Notes: generated by a model not told the origin, from the sequence alone. A stretch of DNA of 39,250 nt from Prevotella sp. (GCA_031285625.1 JAITVV010000022.1:1-39250), one strand, 5' to 3'. Positions 17,158 to 26,669 are shown, counted from the stretch's first letter. Program-made: numbers and translations.

Positions 17158-18624
17158 ATGAAAAGATTAAAGAATATACTCTTCTATATCATTATTATCG
17201 GTGGATTCTCATCTCTTATGTATTGGATTATATCCACAGGCAAAAATCTGGAACAAGGACGCAACATTGTCACAAACTTCACAACGGGTAATTCCTTTCA
17301 GGGATTTACCGAGTCATTTGTTGAAAGCATGCAGCATCCTGCCGGAATCCTATTATTACAGGTAACATTAATCATTATAGTAGCCAGAATATTCGGATGG
17401 ATTTTCAAGAAAATAGGACAACCAACCGTATTAGGTGAAATACTGGCGGGTATCGTGCTTGGTCCTTCCCTCTTAGGTTTATATTTCCCTGAGGTATCTA
17501 CATTTATATTTCCGACACAATCAATAGGTAATCTACAGGTACTTAGCCAGATCGGTTTAGTACTGTTCATGTTTGTTATAGGTATGGAACTCAACCTGAA
17601 TGTATTGAAAAACAAAGCGCACGAAGCAGTCGTTATCAGTCATGCCAGTATAATAGTCCCTTTTGCTGCCGGAATAGGTCTGGCTTACTTCATCTATACA
17701 TCTTTCGCTCCTGAGGGTGTGGCATTTACTTCTTTTGGCTTGTTTTTAGGTATATCCATGAGTATTACTGCATTTCCGGTTTTAGCCCGTATAATTCAAG
17801 AGCGGGGAATGCAAAAGACACGTTTAGGAGCTATTGCTATTACTTGTGCAGCAGCAGACGATATCACAGCATGGTGCTTATTAGCTGCAGTTATAGCTAT
17901 CGTAAAAGCAGGATCTTTTGTCAGCTCAATATATACGATTCTACTGGCTGTTATCTATGTCATCATAATGATAAAAGCAGTACGGCCACTCCTCAAAAAA
18001 GTTGGTAAATCTTATGAAGCAGGAAAAAGCTTCGGAACCTCCGATATTGCTCTATTCTTTATAGTACTGCTTATTTCCTCTTTCGTTACGGAAATTATAG
18101 GTATCCATGCCCTGTTTGGTGCATTTATGGCCGGTACCGTAATGCCTGACAACCAAAAGTTCCGAAACATGTTCATTGAAAGAATTGAAGATGTAGCTCT
18201 TGTATTGCTACTACCTTTATTCTTTGTTGTTACCGGACTAAGAACTGAAATTGGGCTACTCAACGATCCTCAATTATGGGAGGTAACAGGATTGATAATC
18301 CTGGTTGCCGTAATAGGGAAATTCGGCGGGAGTGCTCTTGCTGCCAGATTTACAGGGCAAAGCTGGAAAGACAGCCTCACAATAGGTACCTTAATGAATA
18401 CGCGGGGGCTAATGGAACTCGTTGTGCTAAATATAGGATACGACCTGGGTGTACTTAATGCCCAAATATTTGCTATGATGGTTATTATGGCCCTTGTTAC
18501 CACCTTTATGACAGGCCCGTTATTGAATCTTATCCAAAAAGTATTTAAAAGCTCGGAAGATAAGTATCCTTGCGATTATAAAGCAAGAACAGAATATATT
18601 TCCCCTGATAAAAATATTGATTAA
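17158..18624 (+). CDS. Cation:proton antiporter, CPA2 family
   Basis: A 488-residue integral membrane protein with about 13 predicted hydrophobic segments. A first segment (about residues 7-25) is followed by a polar loop and then the Na+/H+ exchanger domain from about residue 60 to 465. Family signatures include GQPTVLGEILAGIVLGPSLLG, TCAAADDITAWCLLA with the paired acidic residues of the ion-binding site, GALFGAFMAG-type sequence near residue 320 and NTRGLMELVVLNIG. No C-terminal TrkA-N/RCK domain is present. It would exchange Na+ or K+ for protons across the inner membrane. The ion specificity is not decidable here. It is convergent with the GyrI-like gene. Confidence 0.9.
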   Translation: MKRLKNILFYIIIIGGFSSLMYWIISTGKNLEQGRNIVTNFTTGNSFQGFTESFVESMQHPAGILLLQVTLIIIVARIFGWIFKKIGQPTVLGEILAGIVLGPSLLGLYFPEVSTFIFPTQSIGNLQVLSQIGLVLFMFVIGMELNLNVLKNKAHEAVVISHASIIVPFAAGIGLAYFIYTSFAPEGVAFTSFGLFLGISMSITAFPVLARIIQERGMQKTRLGAIAITCAAADDITAWCLLAAVIAIVKAGSFVSSIYTILLAVIYVIIMIKAVRPLLKKVGKSYEAGKSFGTSDIALFFIVLLISSFVTEIIGIHALFGAFMAGTVMPDNQKFRNMFIERIEDVALVLLLPLFFVVTGLRTEIGLLNDPQLWEVTGLIILVAVIGKFGGSALAARFTGQSWKDSLTIGTLMNTRGLMELVVLNIGYDLGVLNAQIFAMMVIMALVTTFMTGPLLNLIQKVFKSSEDKYPCDYKARTEYISPDKNID

Positions 18625-18632
18625 ATGACTGC

Positions 18633-18662
18633 TGTAAAGTATTTAACCATATCTACTTTACA
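18633..18662 (+). terminator. Possible terminator overlapping the convergent gene end
   Basis: TGTAAAGTA (18633-18641) and TACTTTACA (18654-18662) are perfect inverted repeats with a 12-base loop, followed on the plus strand by ACTTCTTTT. The right arm includes the stop codon of the convergent gene. Confidence 0.4.
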
Positions 18663-19210
18663 ACTTCTTTTCTATAGATGATCGTCTCTGCAGGTACATC
18701 ATATATTTCCATAACGGGGCTATCTTTATAACCATTCTTTTCTACAAAATCGGTCATGGCGGGATATATTTTCATAATGCCGACAAAAGTAGATACCATT
18801 CCTTTATTGGGAAATTTTGTTTCAATATAGTTAGTCCTAGGTAATATTTTAATTTTAAAACGCCCGGATAGTTGCGCCATCTTCAAGCTGTCCAAAGCTC
18901 CATCGAGCATACAACCAATTTCGGATCTTAATTTACTCTTTTCTACATGTTGCGGATTGTCATAATACAGACCTGCACCTTTAGTAGTCTCAATATTGAA
19001 ATTATTGATCAGGGCATAGTAAATACTATCCATCACTACCGGACTCTGACTGTAATCACCTGTTACATTCTCATAAACAAATATCTCCCCTCCATCTTCC
19101 CTGATATCAAAGGTAATGGTTCTAAATCCTCCATAATATGCATAAATGGAAGCCAGGATAATAATCAAGCCAATAACTACAGCCAACAATACTTTAATAA
19201 TTTTCTTCAT
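18653..19210 (-). CDS. Membrane-anchored GyrI-like small-molecule-binding protein
   Basis: A 185-residue protein with one N-terminal membrane segment (about residues 5-26) and a soluble part that resembles the GyrI/SOUL-like domain that binds small hydrophobic or cationic molecules in AraC-type regulators. Matching features are KGAGLYYDNPQ in the middle and VMEIYDVPAETIIYRKEV at the end. There is no DNA-binding domain. Its likely role is ligand binding or detoxification at the envelope; this is inference. The -7 box TACTTTTG lies at 19233-19240. It is convergent with the antiporter. Confidence 0.7.
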   Translation of the reverse strand: MKKIIKVLLAVVIGLIIILASIYAYYGGFRTITFDIREDGGEIFVYENVTGDYSQSPVVMDSIYYALINNFNIETTKGAGLYYDNPQHVEKSKLRSEIGCMLDGALDSLKMAQLSGRFKIKILPRTNYIETKFPNKGMVSTFVGIMKIYPAMTDFVEKNGYKDSPVMEIYDVPAETIIYRKEVVK

Positions 19211-19232
19211 ATATCTTTAGCTAAAAAAGTGA

Positions 19233-19240
19233 CAAAAGTA
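19233..19240 (-). promoter_or_regulatory. Candidate -7 element for the GyrI-like gene
   Basis: The minus strand reads TACTTTTG, 23 bases upstream of the start codon. It lies within a motif (19221-19243) that recurs at 39132-39153. Confidence 0.45.
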
Positions 19241-19331
19241 ACAGCTTTTAGACTATTTATTCAATGTTACTTTTATCTTATTGAACAAATCCAGATCTAT
19301 AATAAGACAATTTTCCGTTCTAAAGATACAA

Positions 19332-19363
19332 AAAACGCCTTAGTTTAAAAGCTAAGGCGTTTT
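19332..19363 (-). terminator. Terminator of the ABM/aspS unit
   Basis: A 12-base perfect stem (19332-19343 with 19352-19363), GC-rich at its centre (CGCC/GGCG), is followed on the minus strand by a six-base T-run. It lies about 20 bases after the aspS stop. Confidence 0.85.
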
Positions 19364-19383
19364 GAATATTATAATCACAAAGT

Positions 19384-21138
19384 TTATTCTTTTACTTCCA
19401 CTTTCAGATTCAATTCTTCCAATTGGGCTGGATCAAGTGCTGCAGGAGCATCCACCATTACATCGCGTCCCGAATTATTTTTAGGGAATGCAATACAATC
19501 ACGAATACTATCAAGGCCGGCAAAAAGTGACACTAAACGATCAAGGCCGAATGCCAAACCTGCATGAGGAGGCGCCCCATATTTGAAAGCATTCATCAAA
19601 AAGCCAAACTGGGCCTGTGCTTTTTCTTCCGTAAAACCAAGTGTATGAAACATCTTATTTTGCAACTGGCTATTATAAATACGAAGGGAGCCCCCTCCTA
19701 CTTCCACACCGTTGATTACCATATCATATGCATTTGCACGTACAGCACCCGGATCGGTATCCAGTAATGCAATATCTTCTTCCTTAGGGCTGGTAAACGG
19801 ATGGTGTTTTGCAAAATAACGACCTAACTCTTCATCTTTCTCTAATAAAGGGAAATCGATTACCCATAAGCAATTAAATTTATCCTTATCGCGTAATCCA
19901 AGTTGTTCTCCCACTTCCAAACGAAGTTCACACAATTGTTTCTGAGCCTTTTCTGTTTCGCCACAAATGATAAGGATAAGGTCACCTGGTTCTGCCTGAC
20001 AACGTTCCGCCCACTTTTTAAGATCATCCTGATTGTAGAATTTATCCACCGATGATTTCAGTGAGCCATCTGCTTCGTAACGAACATAGACTAACCCTTT
20101 CGCTCCTATCTGGGGACGTTTAACATAATCTGTCAATCCATCCAATTGCTTACGAGTATAAGATGCTGCACCTTTAGCACAAATTGCACCTACATACTCT
20201 GACGAATCGAACACTACAAAATCTTTTCCGGTGGTAAGATCTTTTATTTCGACGAACTCCATACCAAAGCGGGTATCAGGTTTATCCGATCCATAATACT
20301 TCATAGCATGAGCATATGTCATACGAGGAAAGTCAGGAATATCAATACCTTTTACAACTTTGAAGAGATGTTTCGTTAATCCTTCAAATACATTTAATAC
20401 ATCTTCCTGATTTACAAAGGACATTTCACAGTCAATTTGGGTAAATTCAGGCTGACGATCTGCCCTTAGGTCTTCGTCTCGAAAACACTTTACAATCTGG
20501 AAATAACGGTCGAAGCCAGAAACCATCAACAATTGCTTAAATAGCTGAGGAGACTGAGGCAAAGCATAGAATTCTCCCGGATTCATACGTGAAGGTACAA
20601 CAAAGTCACGCGCACCTTCCGGTGTAGAACCTACTAATATAGGAGTTTCCACTTCCAGAAACTGGCGTTCATCCAGATAACGGCGTGTTTCAAAAGCGAT
20701 CTTGTGACGAAGTTCCAGATTCTTCCGTACAGCATCACGACGCAAATCCAGATAACGGTATTTCATACGTACATCATCTCCACCGTCTGTATTATCATCA
20801 ATCGTAAACGGAGGGGTTTCTGATGTATTCAGTATGACTAGTTTATTCACAATGATTTCAATATCACCTGTCGACCTGTTCGGGTTTTTATTCGAACGCT
20901 CTTCAACCTTTCCGGTTACCTGCAATACATATTCGCGTCCGATCTTATTCGACTGCTCATACAAATTTGCATTTATGTCTTTACTGAATGATAATTGGGT
21001 AATTCCATAGCGGTCGCGAAGGTCGATAAATGTAACTCCCCCACCAAGTTTACGCACTGCGTGTACCCATCCCGCAAGTGTTACTTCCTTATTTACATTT
21101 GCGATAGTCAATTCTCCGCAAGTATGATTTCTGTACAT
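19384..21138 (-). CDS. aspS: Aspartyl-tRNA synthetase
   Basis: A 584-residue bacterial-type class II AspRS that charges tRNA-Asp. The N-terminal OB-fold anticodon-binding domain holds [16 protein letters not shown]-type sequence (about residues 18-40). Class II motif 2 is [19 protein letters not shown] and motif 3 is [15 protein letters not shown] near residue 530. The insertion typical of bacterial AspRS (GAD domain, about residues 290-400) is present. Length is near the usual 585-590. An ABM-domain gene starts upstream and ends 13 bases before it, so the two form an operon. Confidence 0.97.
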   Translation of the reverse strand: MYRNHTCGELTIANVNKEVTLAGWVHAVRKLGGGVTFIDLRDRYGITQLSFSKDINANLYEQSNKIGREYVLQVTGKVEERSNKNPNRSTGDIEIIVNKLVILNTSETPPFTIDDNTDGGDDVRMKYRYLDLRRDAVRKNLELRHKIAFETRRYLDERQFLEVETPILVGSTPEGARDFVVPSRMNPGEFYALPQSPQLFKQLLMVSGFDRYFQIVKCFRDEDLRADRQPEFTQIDCEMSFVNQEDVLNVFEGLTKHLFKVVKGIDIPDFPRMTYAHAMKYYGSDKPDTRFGMEFVEIKDLTTGKDFVVFDSSEYVGAICAKGAASYTRKQLDGLTDYVKRPQIGAKGLVYVRYEADGSLKSSVDKFYNQDDLKKWAERCQAEPGDLILIICGETEKAQKQLCELRLEVGEQLGLRDKDKFNCLWVIDFPLLEKDEELGRYFAKHHPFTSPKEEDIALLDTDPGAVRANAYDMVINGVEVGGGSLRIYNSQLQNKMFHTLGFTEEKAQAQFGFLMNAFKYGAPPHAGLAFGLDRLVSLFAGLDSIRDCIAFPKNNSGRDVMVDAPAALDPAQLEELNLKVEVKE

Positions 21139-21151
21139 ATTTTATTCCTTA

Positions 21152-21442
21152 TTAATATACTTTCTTTATTACATCAACAGCCAGGCTATCAACCTTACCT
21201 TCTACTGCAGCAACAAAAGCTTTAAAATGAGCACTTTCATTATGCTCATCTATTGCATCTTGTGATTTCCAAACCTCCAAAATGGTATATTTTAACGGAT
21301 TTTTTGTATCCTGATGCAGATCGTAAGAAACATTCCCGGCTTCTTTACGTGTTTCATCCACTACAGTATGGAATACTTTTTCCAGTTCACTCTGAAATGC
21401 AGCTTTTACCACAATAACGGCAACAATTTTTAATTCTGTCAT
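21152..21442 (-). CDS. Cytoplasmic ABM-domain protein (putative quinol monooxygenase)
   Basis: A 96-residue single ferredoxin-like ABM domain, as in YgiN-type quinol monooxygenases. The family pattern is visible: LKIVAVIVVKAAF at the start, YDLHQDTKNPLKYTILEVWKSQDAIDEH in two parts through the middle, and HFKAF afterwards. No signal peptide. It precedes aspS by 13 bases in one operon. It is clearly paralogous to the lipoprotein at 24017-24427. Activity is inferred; several ABM proteins have no proven substrate. Confidence 0.85.
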   Translation of the reverse strand: MTELKIVAVIVVKAAFQSELEKVFHTVVDETRKEAGNVSYDLHQDTKNPLKYTILEVWKSQDAIDEHNESAHFKAFVAAVEGKVDSLAVDVIKKVY

Positions 21443-21471
21443 AGCCTTACAATTTTATATTATTAAGGATA

Positions 21472-21479
21472 CAAAAGTA
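21472..21479 (-). promoter_or_regulatory. Candidate -7 element for ABM/aspS
   Basis: The minus strand reads TACTTTTG, 30 bases upstream of the start codon at 21442. The -33 box is not clear. Confidence 0.45.
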
Positions 21480-21639
21480 TAGATTTTTTATTTGTGTTTG
21501 ATAAAAAGTTAAGACGGAAATTCAATATATATGTACTCATAAATAGAACAAATAGCCTATATAATTCAAAAAAGAGGAAGTTGCGACAAATATTATACTT
21601 TTTGAAATGATTGAAACCATGAATATAATCTGTTAAAAT

Positions 21640-21647
21640 TATATTTG
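21640..21647 (+). promoter_or_regulatory. Candidate -7 element for the GH95 gene
   Basis: TATATTTG matches the -7 consensus, 78 bases before the chosen start at 21725. It lies within a 280-base intergenic region that otherwise shows nothing recognisable. Confidence 0.4.
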
Positions 21648-21724
21648 CACTTCATCAGTTCGTGCTGCCAACAGCTTTCTTTGTCCTGCATGAAAAACAA
21701 ATTCTAAAATATTATTCTAAAATC

Positions 21725-23965
21725 ATGAAAAAAATTTCACTGCTTTTCATTCTTATTTTAAGTTCATTATTTACAACCAGTGCCCAAACTACAAAACCTC
21801 CACAAGGAAATCATGTATTATGGTATACCAAACCGGCAACCAACTGGATGACCTCAGCCCTACCAGTAGGTAACGGGCGCCTGGGAGCCATGATATTTGG
21901 CGGGGTAAAACAAGACCGTATCCAGTTCAATGATAAAACTTTCTGGACAGGAAGTCCAACGGAAAGAGGTTCATATCAAAACTTTGGAGATATCTATATA
22001 AATTTTCAAGATCAGAGCGATTCACTAAACTATATAAGAGAACTGAATCTGGATAATGCAATCTCGAAAGTCAGCTATAAGTCAGATGGCGTTTCTTTTA
22101 CAAGGGAATATCTTGCAAGCTATCCTGATGATGCAATCGCCATCTATTTGTCTGCTGACAAAAAAGGGAAAGTTAGTTTCACTCTGAACTTAACAGATGC
22201 ACATCAGGGAACTTTCACCATAAAAGATAACACCATAGAGATAGGAGGAAAACCCGATATGCTTTCTTATAAAGCTTATCTGACGATACTAAATGAGGGA
22301 GGAAATATACAAACAGACGGAAAATCAATCACTGTAACCAATGCAAATACGGCTACTATCCTGCTCGTTGCAGGCACAAACTATGATCCGAAAAGTCCCG
22401 ATTACATAACCAAAAGTGACTGGTTAGCAACGTTAGCCAACAAAAATGGAAAAGTTATAAAGAAAGGTTACTCTGCAATAAAAAAAGATCACATAAGCGC
22501 TTATCAGTCTCTATACAACCGCGTTTCATTAAATCTGGAAAATGATAAATCAACCCTGCCAACAAATGAGTTGCTGGCAAATTACAAAAAAGGGATACAC
22601 AGCCCATTTGCAGAAGCTCTTGTTTTCCAGTATGGACGTTACCTTACCATTGCTAGTTCGCGTGACGGTCTTGACCTGCCTTCAAACCTGCAAGGGATAT
22701 GGAATGACAGCAATACTCCCCCATGGCAGAGCGATATTCACTCTAATGTAAATGTGCAAATGAATTATTGGCCAACAGAGGTAACAAACCTCTCTGAGTG
22801 CCACCTGCCTTTTATAAACTATATATACAACGAAGCCATAACTCAGAAATCGTGGAAAGCCATGGCGGCAGAACTCGATTGCAGAGGGTGGACTATGAAA
22901 ACCCAGAGTAATATTTTCGGCTATTCGGATTGGAATTGGAATCGTCCTTCCAACGGATGGTACTGTATGCATATATGGGATAAATATTTATATAATCCAA
23001 ATATGGATTACCTCAGAGATACAGCTTATCCTGTAATGAAATCAGCATGTGAATTTTGGATAGACAGGTTAATCGTGAATGATGATGGTAAATTAGTAGC
23101 TCCTAACGAATGGTCACCTGAGCAAGGTCCCTGGGAAAATGGAGTCGCTTACGCCCAGCAAATTATATGGGACCTGTTTGCTAATACTATAAAGGCAGGG
23201 GAAATATTGGCTACCGACATAGAATTTACAAAATCTCTCAAAGATAAGTTTAATCGTCTGGATAACGGATTAGTTATTGGAGACTGGGGACAGATCCGTG
23301 AATGGAAATACTCGGAGGATGATCCTACTAACCGACACAGGCATGTTTCGCACCTGATCGCCCTATATCCGGGTAAAGCCATTTCTCCCTTGCTGGATGT
23401 TGAATATGCCGATGCCGCCAAAAAGACATTGAATGCCAGGGGTGATGGTGGTACAGGCTGGAGCCGTGTATATAAAATAGCTTTTTGGGCACGCCTATTA
23501 GATGGAGACCATGCTCACAATCTGCTAAAAAGCGCTATGAACCTGACTTATGACACAGGAATGGATTATATGAATGAAGGAGGACTCTACGAAAATATGC
23601 TTGATGCACACCCGCCATTTCAGATCGACGGGAATCTGGGCGTTACTGCCGGTATGTCCGAAATGCTGCTTCAAAGCCATCTGGGCGAATTGCATCTGTT
23701 ACCTGCCTTACCAACAGCATGGAACCAAGGCTCAGTGAAAGGACTAAGGGGAAGGGGTGCATTTGAAGTTGATATAGTATGGAACAACAATAGGTTGGTA
23801 ACATCTACAATAAAATCCGTGCAAGGACATAAGTGTATATTGAGAACAAATACTCCGATAAAGATCACCGGACTCGATATTAATTCCGTAAAAGATGGTA
23901 AAGGCTATTATATAACAACTTTTAATACAGAGGTTAACAAAATATATCAGATAAAATCAGTCTAA
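21725..23965 (+). CDS. Secreted GH95 alpha-L-fucosidase-like glycoside hydrolase
   Basis: A 746-residue exported enzyme of family GH95, which removes alpha-1,2-linked L-fucose (some members, L-galactose) from glycans by inversion. I start at the ATG at 21725 because it gives a standard signal peptide (about residues 1-20); the upstream GTG at 21662 only adds an unlikely extension. The N-terminal domain shows ALPVGNGRLGAM. Expected catalytic residues are in place compared with Bifidobacterium AfcA: Asn341 and Asn343 in NVNVQMNYW, Glu466 in SPEQGP and Asp635 in QIDGNLG. The length is on the short side for GH95. No other fucose genes or susC/susD pair are adjacent. Confidence 0.92.
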   Translation: MKKISLLFILILSSLFTTSAQTTKPPQGNHVLWYTKPATNWMTSALPVGNGRLGAMIFGGVKQDRIQFNDKTFWTGSPTERGSYQNFGDIYINFQDQSDSLNYIRELNLDNAISKVSYKSDGVSFTREYLASYPDDAIAIYLSADKKGKVSFTLNLTDAHQGTFTIKDNTIEIGGKPDMLSYKAYLTILNEGGNIQTDGKSITVTNANTATILLVAGTNYDPKSPDYITKSDWLATLANKNGKVIKKGYSAIKKDHISAYQSLYNRVSLNLENDKSTLPTNELLANYKKGIHSPFAEALVFQYGRYLTIASSRDGLDLPSNLQGIWNDSNTPPWQSDIHSNVNVQMNYWPTEVTNLSECHLPFINYIYNEAITQKSWKAMAAELDCRGWTMKTQSNIFGYSDWNWNRPSNGWYCMHIWDKYLYNPNMDYLRDTAYPVMKSACEFWIDRLIVNDDGKLVAPNEWSPEQGPWENGVAYAQQIIWDLFANTIKAGEILATDIEFTKSLKDKFNRLDNGLVIGDWGQIREWKYSEDDPTNRHRHVSHLIALYPGKAISPLLDVEYADAAKKTLNARGDGGTGWSRVYKIAFWARLLDGDHAHNLLKSAMNLTYDTGMDYMNEGGLYENMLDAHPPFQIDGNLGVTAGMSEMLLQSHLGELHLLPALPTAWNQGSVKGLRGRGAFEVDIVWNNNRLVTSTIKSVQGHKCILRTNTPIKITGLDINSVKDGKGYYITTFNTEVNKIYQIKSV

Positions 23966-23967
23966 AC

Positions 23968-24003
23968 AAAAGCACCTTACCGATTTGGTAAGGTGCTTTT
24001 TAT
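23968..24003. terminator. Bidirectional terminator
   Basis: A 14-base perfect stem (23968-23981 with 23987-24000) around a five-base loop lies between the convergent GH95 and ABM lipoprotein genes, with A- and T-runs on each side. Confidence 0.88.
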
Positions 24004-24016
24004 TTAAAAATTATAA

Positions 24017-24427
24017 TTAATATACCAATTTCATAACACTAACTTCAGACTTAACGATCATATCTTTTGATGCTTCTTTAAAAGCCTTGTAGTGCTCCGT
24101 ATTATTGTGAAAATCAATCGCAGCCTGCGATTTCCATTCTTCTAGCATAATAAACTTTGTAGGGTCACTAATATCCTGATGTAAATTATAGAAGATACAT
24201 CCATCTTCTTCCTGGCTACCTTGCACTAATGGCTGAAAAACAGATAATATATCTTCTACCGCTTCCGGTTTTACAGTCATAATTGCCACGATCTTCAATT
24301 CATCGCCTGTTCTTTCTTCTACCATGTCATTTTTTATTACTATTGTATTATCCGTATTTTGAGTTTTAGGATTACAACCTGCCATAAATAATAAAGCACA
24401 TAAAATAGCGAATACAATTTTTTTCAT
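24017..24427 (-). CDS. ABM-domain lipoprotein
   Basis: A 136-residue lipoprotein: signal peptide with lipobox FMAGC (Cys18) and a polar linker to about residue 42, then an ABM domain (LKIVAIMTVKPEAV, FYNLHQDISDPTKF, EEWKSQAAIDFHN, HYKAF). The domain is closely similar to the cytoplasmic protein at 21152-21442, so this is an envelope-anchored version of the same fold. It lies 26 bases after the YcxB-like gene on the same strand and ends near the bidirectional terminator. Function is inferred as a small-molecule oxygenase or binding protein on the periplasmic side. Confidence 0.85.
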   Translation of the reverse strand: MKKIVFAILCALLFMAGCNPKTQNTDNTIVIKNDMVEERTGDELKIVAIMTVKPEAVEDILSVFQPLVQGSQEEDGCIFYNLHQDISDPTKFIMLEEWKSQAAIDFHNNTEHYKAFKEASKDMIVKSEVSVMKLVY

Positions 24428-24453
24428 AAATGTTTTTGTTTAGTTTATATTGG

Positions 24454-24948
24454 TTATTTTTTCAATCCTTTTATAAATTCTATATCCGAACTTTTCATAA
24501 ATCTCTTAGGCAAGATCTGGGGAGCTTTGCCTTGCCATATATAAAAAGTATGTTTTGTTTCGATTATCCGGCCTACACTATTTAATAAAAAAGTGATATC
24601 TTTTGTCTCTGTCCTTATCGTTATATCTTTATTACTAATCTGAAAAGTACGCTTATCCAGCAGTCCATATTTTTTAGCTGTATGCAACAAAAGAAAATAT
24701 ATAATAACAGGTAGTATAAAGACCAATATTATAAATCCGATTATTAACGGATCCAACCCTACAAAAAATGATGAAAGAAAAGGATTATCGGGTATAAAGA
24801 TAGTAATGAGAAATCCGAATATAAGAATAGCTCCAATAAACGAAATAAGTAATAAAAAAATACTTCTGCGATAATAGTGGATCAAATATCGTTTAATATC
24901 TGAGTTGTCTAATTTAACATCAACCTTTATGGCCTGTGTCTCTTCCAT
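24454..24948 (-). CDS. YcxB-like membrane protein
   Basis: A 164-residue protein with two membrane segments (about residues 30-51 and 66-88) and a C-terminal soluble part (LLDKRTFQISNKDITIRTE, then FYIWQGKAPQILPKR) that matches the pattern of the YcxB-like domain family, a small PH-like beta domain. Function of the family is unknown. It is first in a likely two-gene unit with the ABM lipoprotein, with a -7 box upstream. Confidence 0.72.
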   Translation of the reverse strand: MEETQAIKVDVKLDNSDIKRYLIHYYRRSIFLLLISFIGAILIFGFLITIFIPDNPFLSSFFVGLDPLIIGFIILVFILPVIIYFLLLHTAKKYGLLDKRTFQISNKDITIRTETKDITFLLNSVGRIIETKHTFYIWQGKAPQILPKRFMKSSDIEFIKGLKK

Positions 24949-24982
24949 TATCTGAACTTTATTATTAGTTGGTTTTAGTTCA

Positions 24983-24990
24983 CAAATATA
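24983..24990 (-). promoter_or_regulatory. Candidate -7 element for the YcxB-like gene
   Basis: The minus strand reads TATATTTG, 35 bases upstream of the start at 24948. Confidence 0.4.
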
Positions 24991-25063
24991 AATAATGGAA
25001 TCTGTAGCTGATCCGAAAAATCAAAAAATATTATCTTTATTTAAGAAATTCCAATTTTATAAT

Positions 25064-25071
25064 TACCTTCG
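25064..25071 (+). promoter_or_regulatory. Possible -7 element for the aquaporin gene
   Basis: TACCTTCG has one mismatch to TAnnTTTG, 67 bases before the start codon at 25138. Confidence 0.3.
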
Positions 25072-25137
25072 TCATACAAATACAAAAGACAAACGAAACA
25101 AACTACATAACAAATGTTTAATTAAATTATCAAATCA

Positions 25138-25818
25138 ATGAAAAAGTATTTAGCAGAAATGATCGGGACCATGGTCCTTGTTCTTATGGGATGTGGAGCT
25201 GCAGTATTTGCCGGCGCAGGGCAGCCTTTCGCGTCTGTAGGTACGCTGGGTGTTGCATTCGCTTTCGGTTTATCTGTAGTTGCTATGGCCTATACAATAG
25301 GTAAAATATCGGGATGCCATATCAATCCGGCCATCACTTTAGGTGTATTCTTATCAAAGAGAATGTCAGGAAAAGATGCTGGAATGTATATTATTTTTCA
25401 GGTGATAGGAGCTATCATCGGTTCTGCAATTTTATATGTTTTAGCTAAAGATTCGGGTTCAACCACTACCTTAACCGGAGCAAACGGTTTTGCAGAAGGC
25501 TCTTTAGTAACTGCTTTCATTGCCGAAACAGTGTTTACTTTTATCTTCCTGATGGTAGTTCTCGGTACTACATCAAAAAATGGGGCTGGTAATTTTGCCG
25601 GATTAGCAATTGGTTTATCATTAGTGTTGATCCATATTATATGTATCCCTATTACAGGAACATCTGTAAACCCTGCCCGTAGTATCGGACCAGCTTTGTT
25701 TGATGCGATCGAAGGCGGTAAAGCATTATCCCAGCTATGGTTATTCATCGTTGCTCCTTTCCTAGGTGCTGCTATCGCTGCAGTTGTATGGAAAGTTATC
25801 GATACTGATGAAGCTTAA
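25138..25818 (+). CDS. aqpZ: Aquaporin Z-type water channel
   Basis: A 226-residue MIP-family channel with six membrane segments and two half-helices. The NPA motifs are at residues 63-65 (GCHINPAITLG) and 178-180 (TSVNPARS). The selectivity filter residues expected for a water-specific channel are all present: Phe43, His166, Thr175 and Arg181, as in Escherichia coli AqpZ. This argues for water rather than glycerol. The gene is monocistronic and followed by a hairpin terminator. Confidence 0.93.
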   Translation: MKKYLAEMIGTMVLVLMGCGAAVFAGAGQPFASVGTLGVAFAFGLSVVAMAYTIGKISGCHINPAITLGVFLSKRMSGKDAGMYIIFQVIGAIIGSAILYVLAKDSGSTTTLTGANGFAEGSLVTAFIAETVFTFIFLMVVLGTTSKNGAGNFAGLAIGLSLVLIHIICIPITGTSVNPARSIGPALFDAIEGGKALSQLWLFIVAPFLGAAIAAVVWKVIDTDEA

Positions 25819-25840
25819 TTAACTTTACAATAGGATATAG

Positions 25841-25872
25841 AGACCTTCATAGAAATATGAGGGTCTTCTTTT
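25841..25872 (+). terminator. Terminator of the aquaporin gene
   Basis: Positions 25841-25850 pair with 25857-25866 (ten bases, one G-U type mismatch), followed by TCTTCTTTT. Confidence 0.7.
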
Positions 25873-26010
25873 GTTAAATAATCTTTCACTTCTTGCTTGT
25901 TTCGTAAAATTGTATTTTATTTGTATCATTAACGCAATATTATTTATAAATATTAAAATTCCATCGCCTATAGAATAGACATTACTCTGAATTTTTAAAT
26001 ATAAGAGATA

Positions 26011-26601
26011 ATGGAAACATTAATAACAATGACTGATGAACAATTGGTCTGCGATTATTCTAATGGCAACAATCTTGCTTTTGATATATTACTGGCACGA
26101 CACAAACAAAGTGTGTTCAACTATATCTATTTCACTGTGCGCAACAGGGAACTGGCCGAAGATATATTTCAGGAAACATTTATAAAGGCTATTGTCACTA
26201 TCAAGCAGGGACGCTATACCGAAACAGGAAAATTCCGTGCTTGGATATCACGCATTGCACATAATCTGATCATAGACCATTTCCGTCAGGAAAAGAATGA
26301 AAATACAGTCTCGAACGATGAAGCCCCTGTTGATCTACTCAACAACCCTACCCTATGTGATGGTACTATAGAAGATGAGTTGGTACGTATGCAAATAACC
26401 TCAGATATACGCAAATTGATTTCTTTCCTTCCTGATAATCAAAGGGAGGTACTGGAAATGCGATATTATCAGGACTTAAGCTTCAAAGAAATAGCTGATC
26501 TTACGAATGTAAGTATAAATACAGCCCTAGGGCGTATGCGTTATGCGATACTGAATATACGCCGCATGGCAGAAGAAAATAACATTGTGCTAACAATGTA
26601 G
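26011..26601 (+). CDS. ECF-type RNA polymerase sigma factor
   Basis: A 196-residue sigma-70 family protein of ECF type. Region 2 is clear in ELAEDIFQETFIKAI and KFRAWISRIAHNLIIDHFRQE (about residues 48-92), and region 4 in LPDNQREVLEMRYYQDLSF and EIADLTNVSINTALGRMRYA (about residues 137-180). The linker is longer than in the ECF factor at 9037. No anti-sigma gene or envelope sensor is adjacent, so it is another orphan. Its targets are unknown. Confidence 0.92.
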   Translation: METLITMTDEQLVCDYSNGNNLAFDILLARHKQSVFNYIYFTVRNRELAEDIFQETFIKAIVTIKQGRYTETGKFRAWISRIAHNLIIDHFRQEKNENTVSNDEAPVDLLNNPTLCDGTIEDELVRMQITSDIRKLISFLPDNQREVLEMRYYQDLSFKEIADLTNVSINTALGRMRYAILNIRRMAEENNIVLTM

Positions 26602-26641
26602 CAAGTAGTTTTCAATAGTTTTTTAAAAGTTAAGAAAAAGG

Positions 26642-26669
26642 AAGGATGCATTGTGATTTTGCATCCTTT
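26642..26669. terminator. Bidirectional terminator between the sigma gene and argF'
   Basis: AAGGATGCA (26642-26650) pairs with TGCATCCTT (26660-26668) with T-rich tails on both strands. It lies 40 bases after the sigma gene stop and 30 bases after the leftward argF' stop. Confidence 0.75.

Noticed and set aside
21662-21724. An N-terminal extension of the GH95 gene from a GTG start
   Set aside because: It places the signal peptide 21 residues inside the protein. The ATG at 21725 gives a normal exported enzyme.
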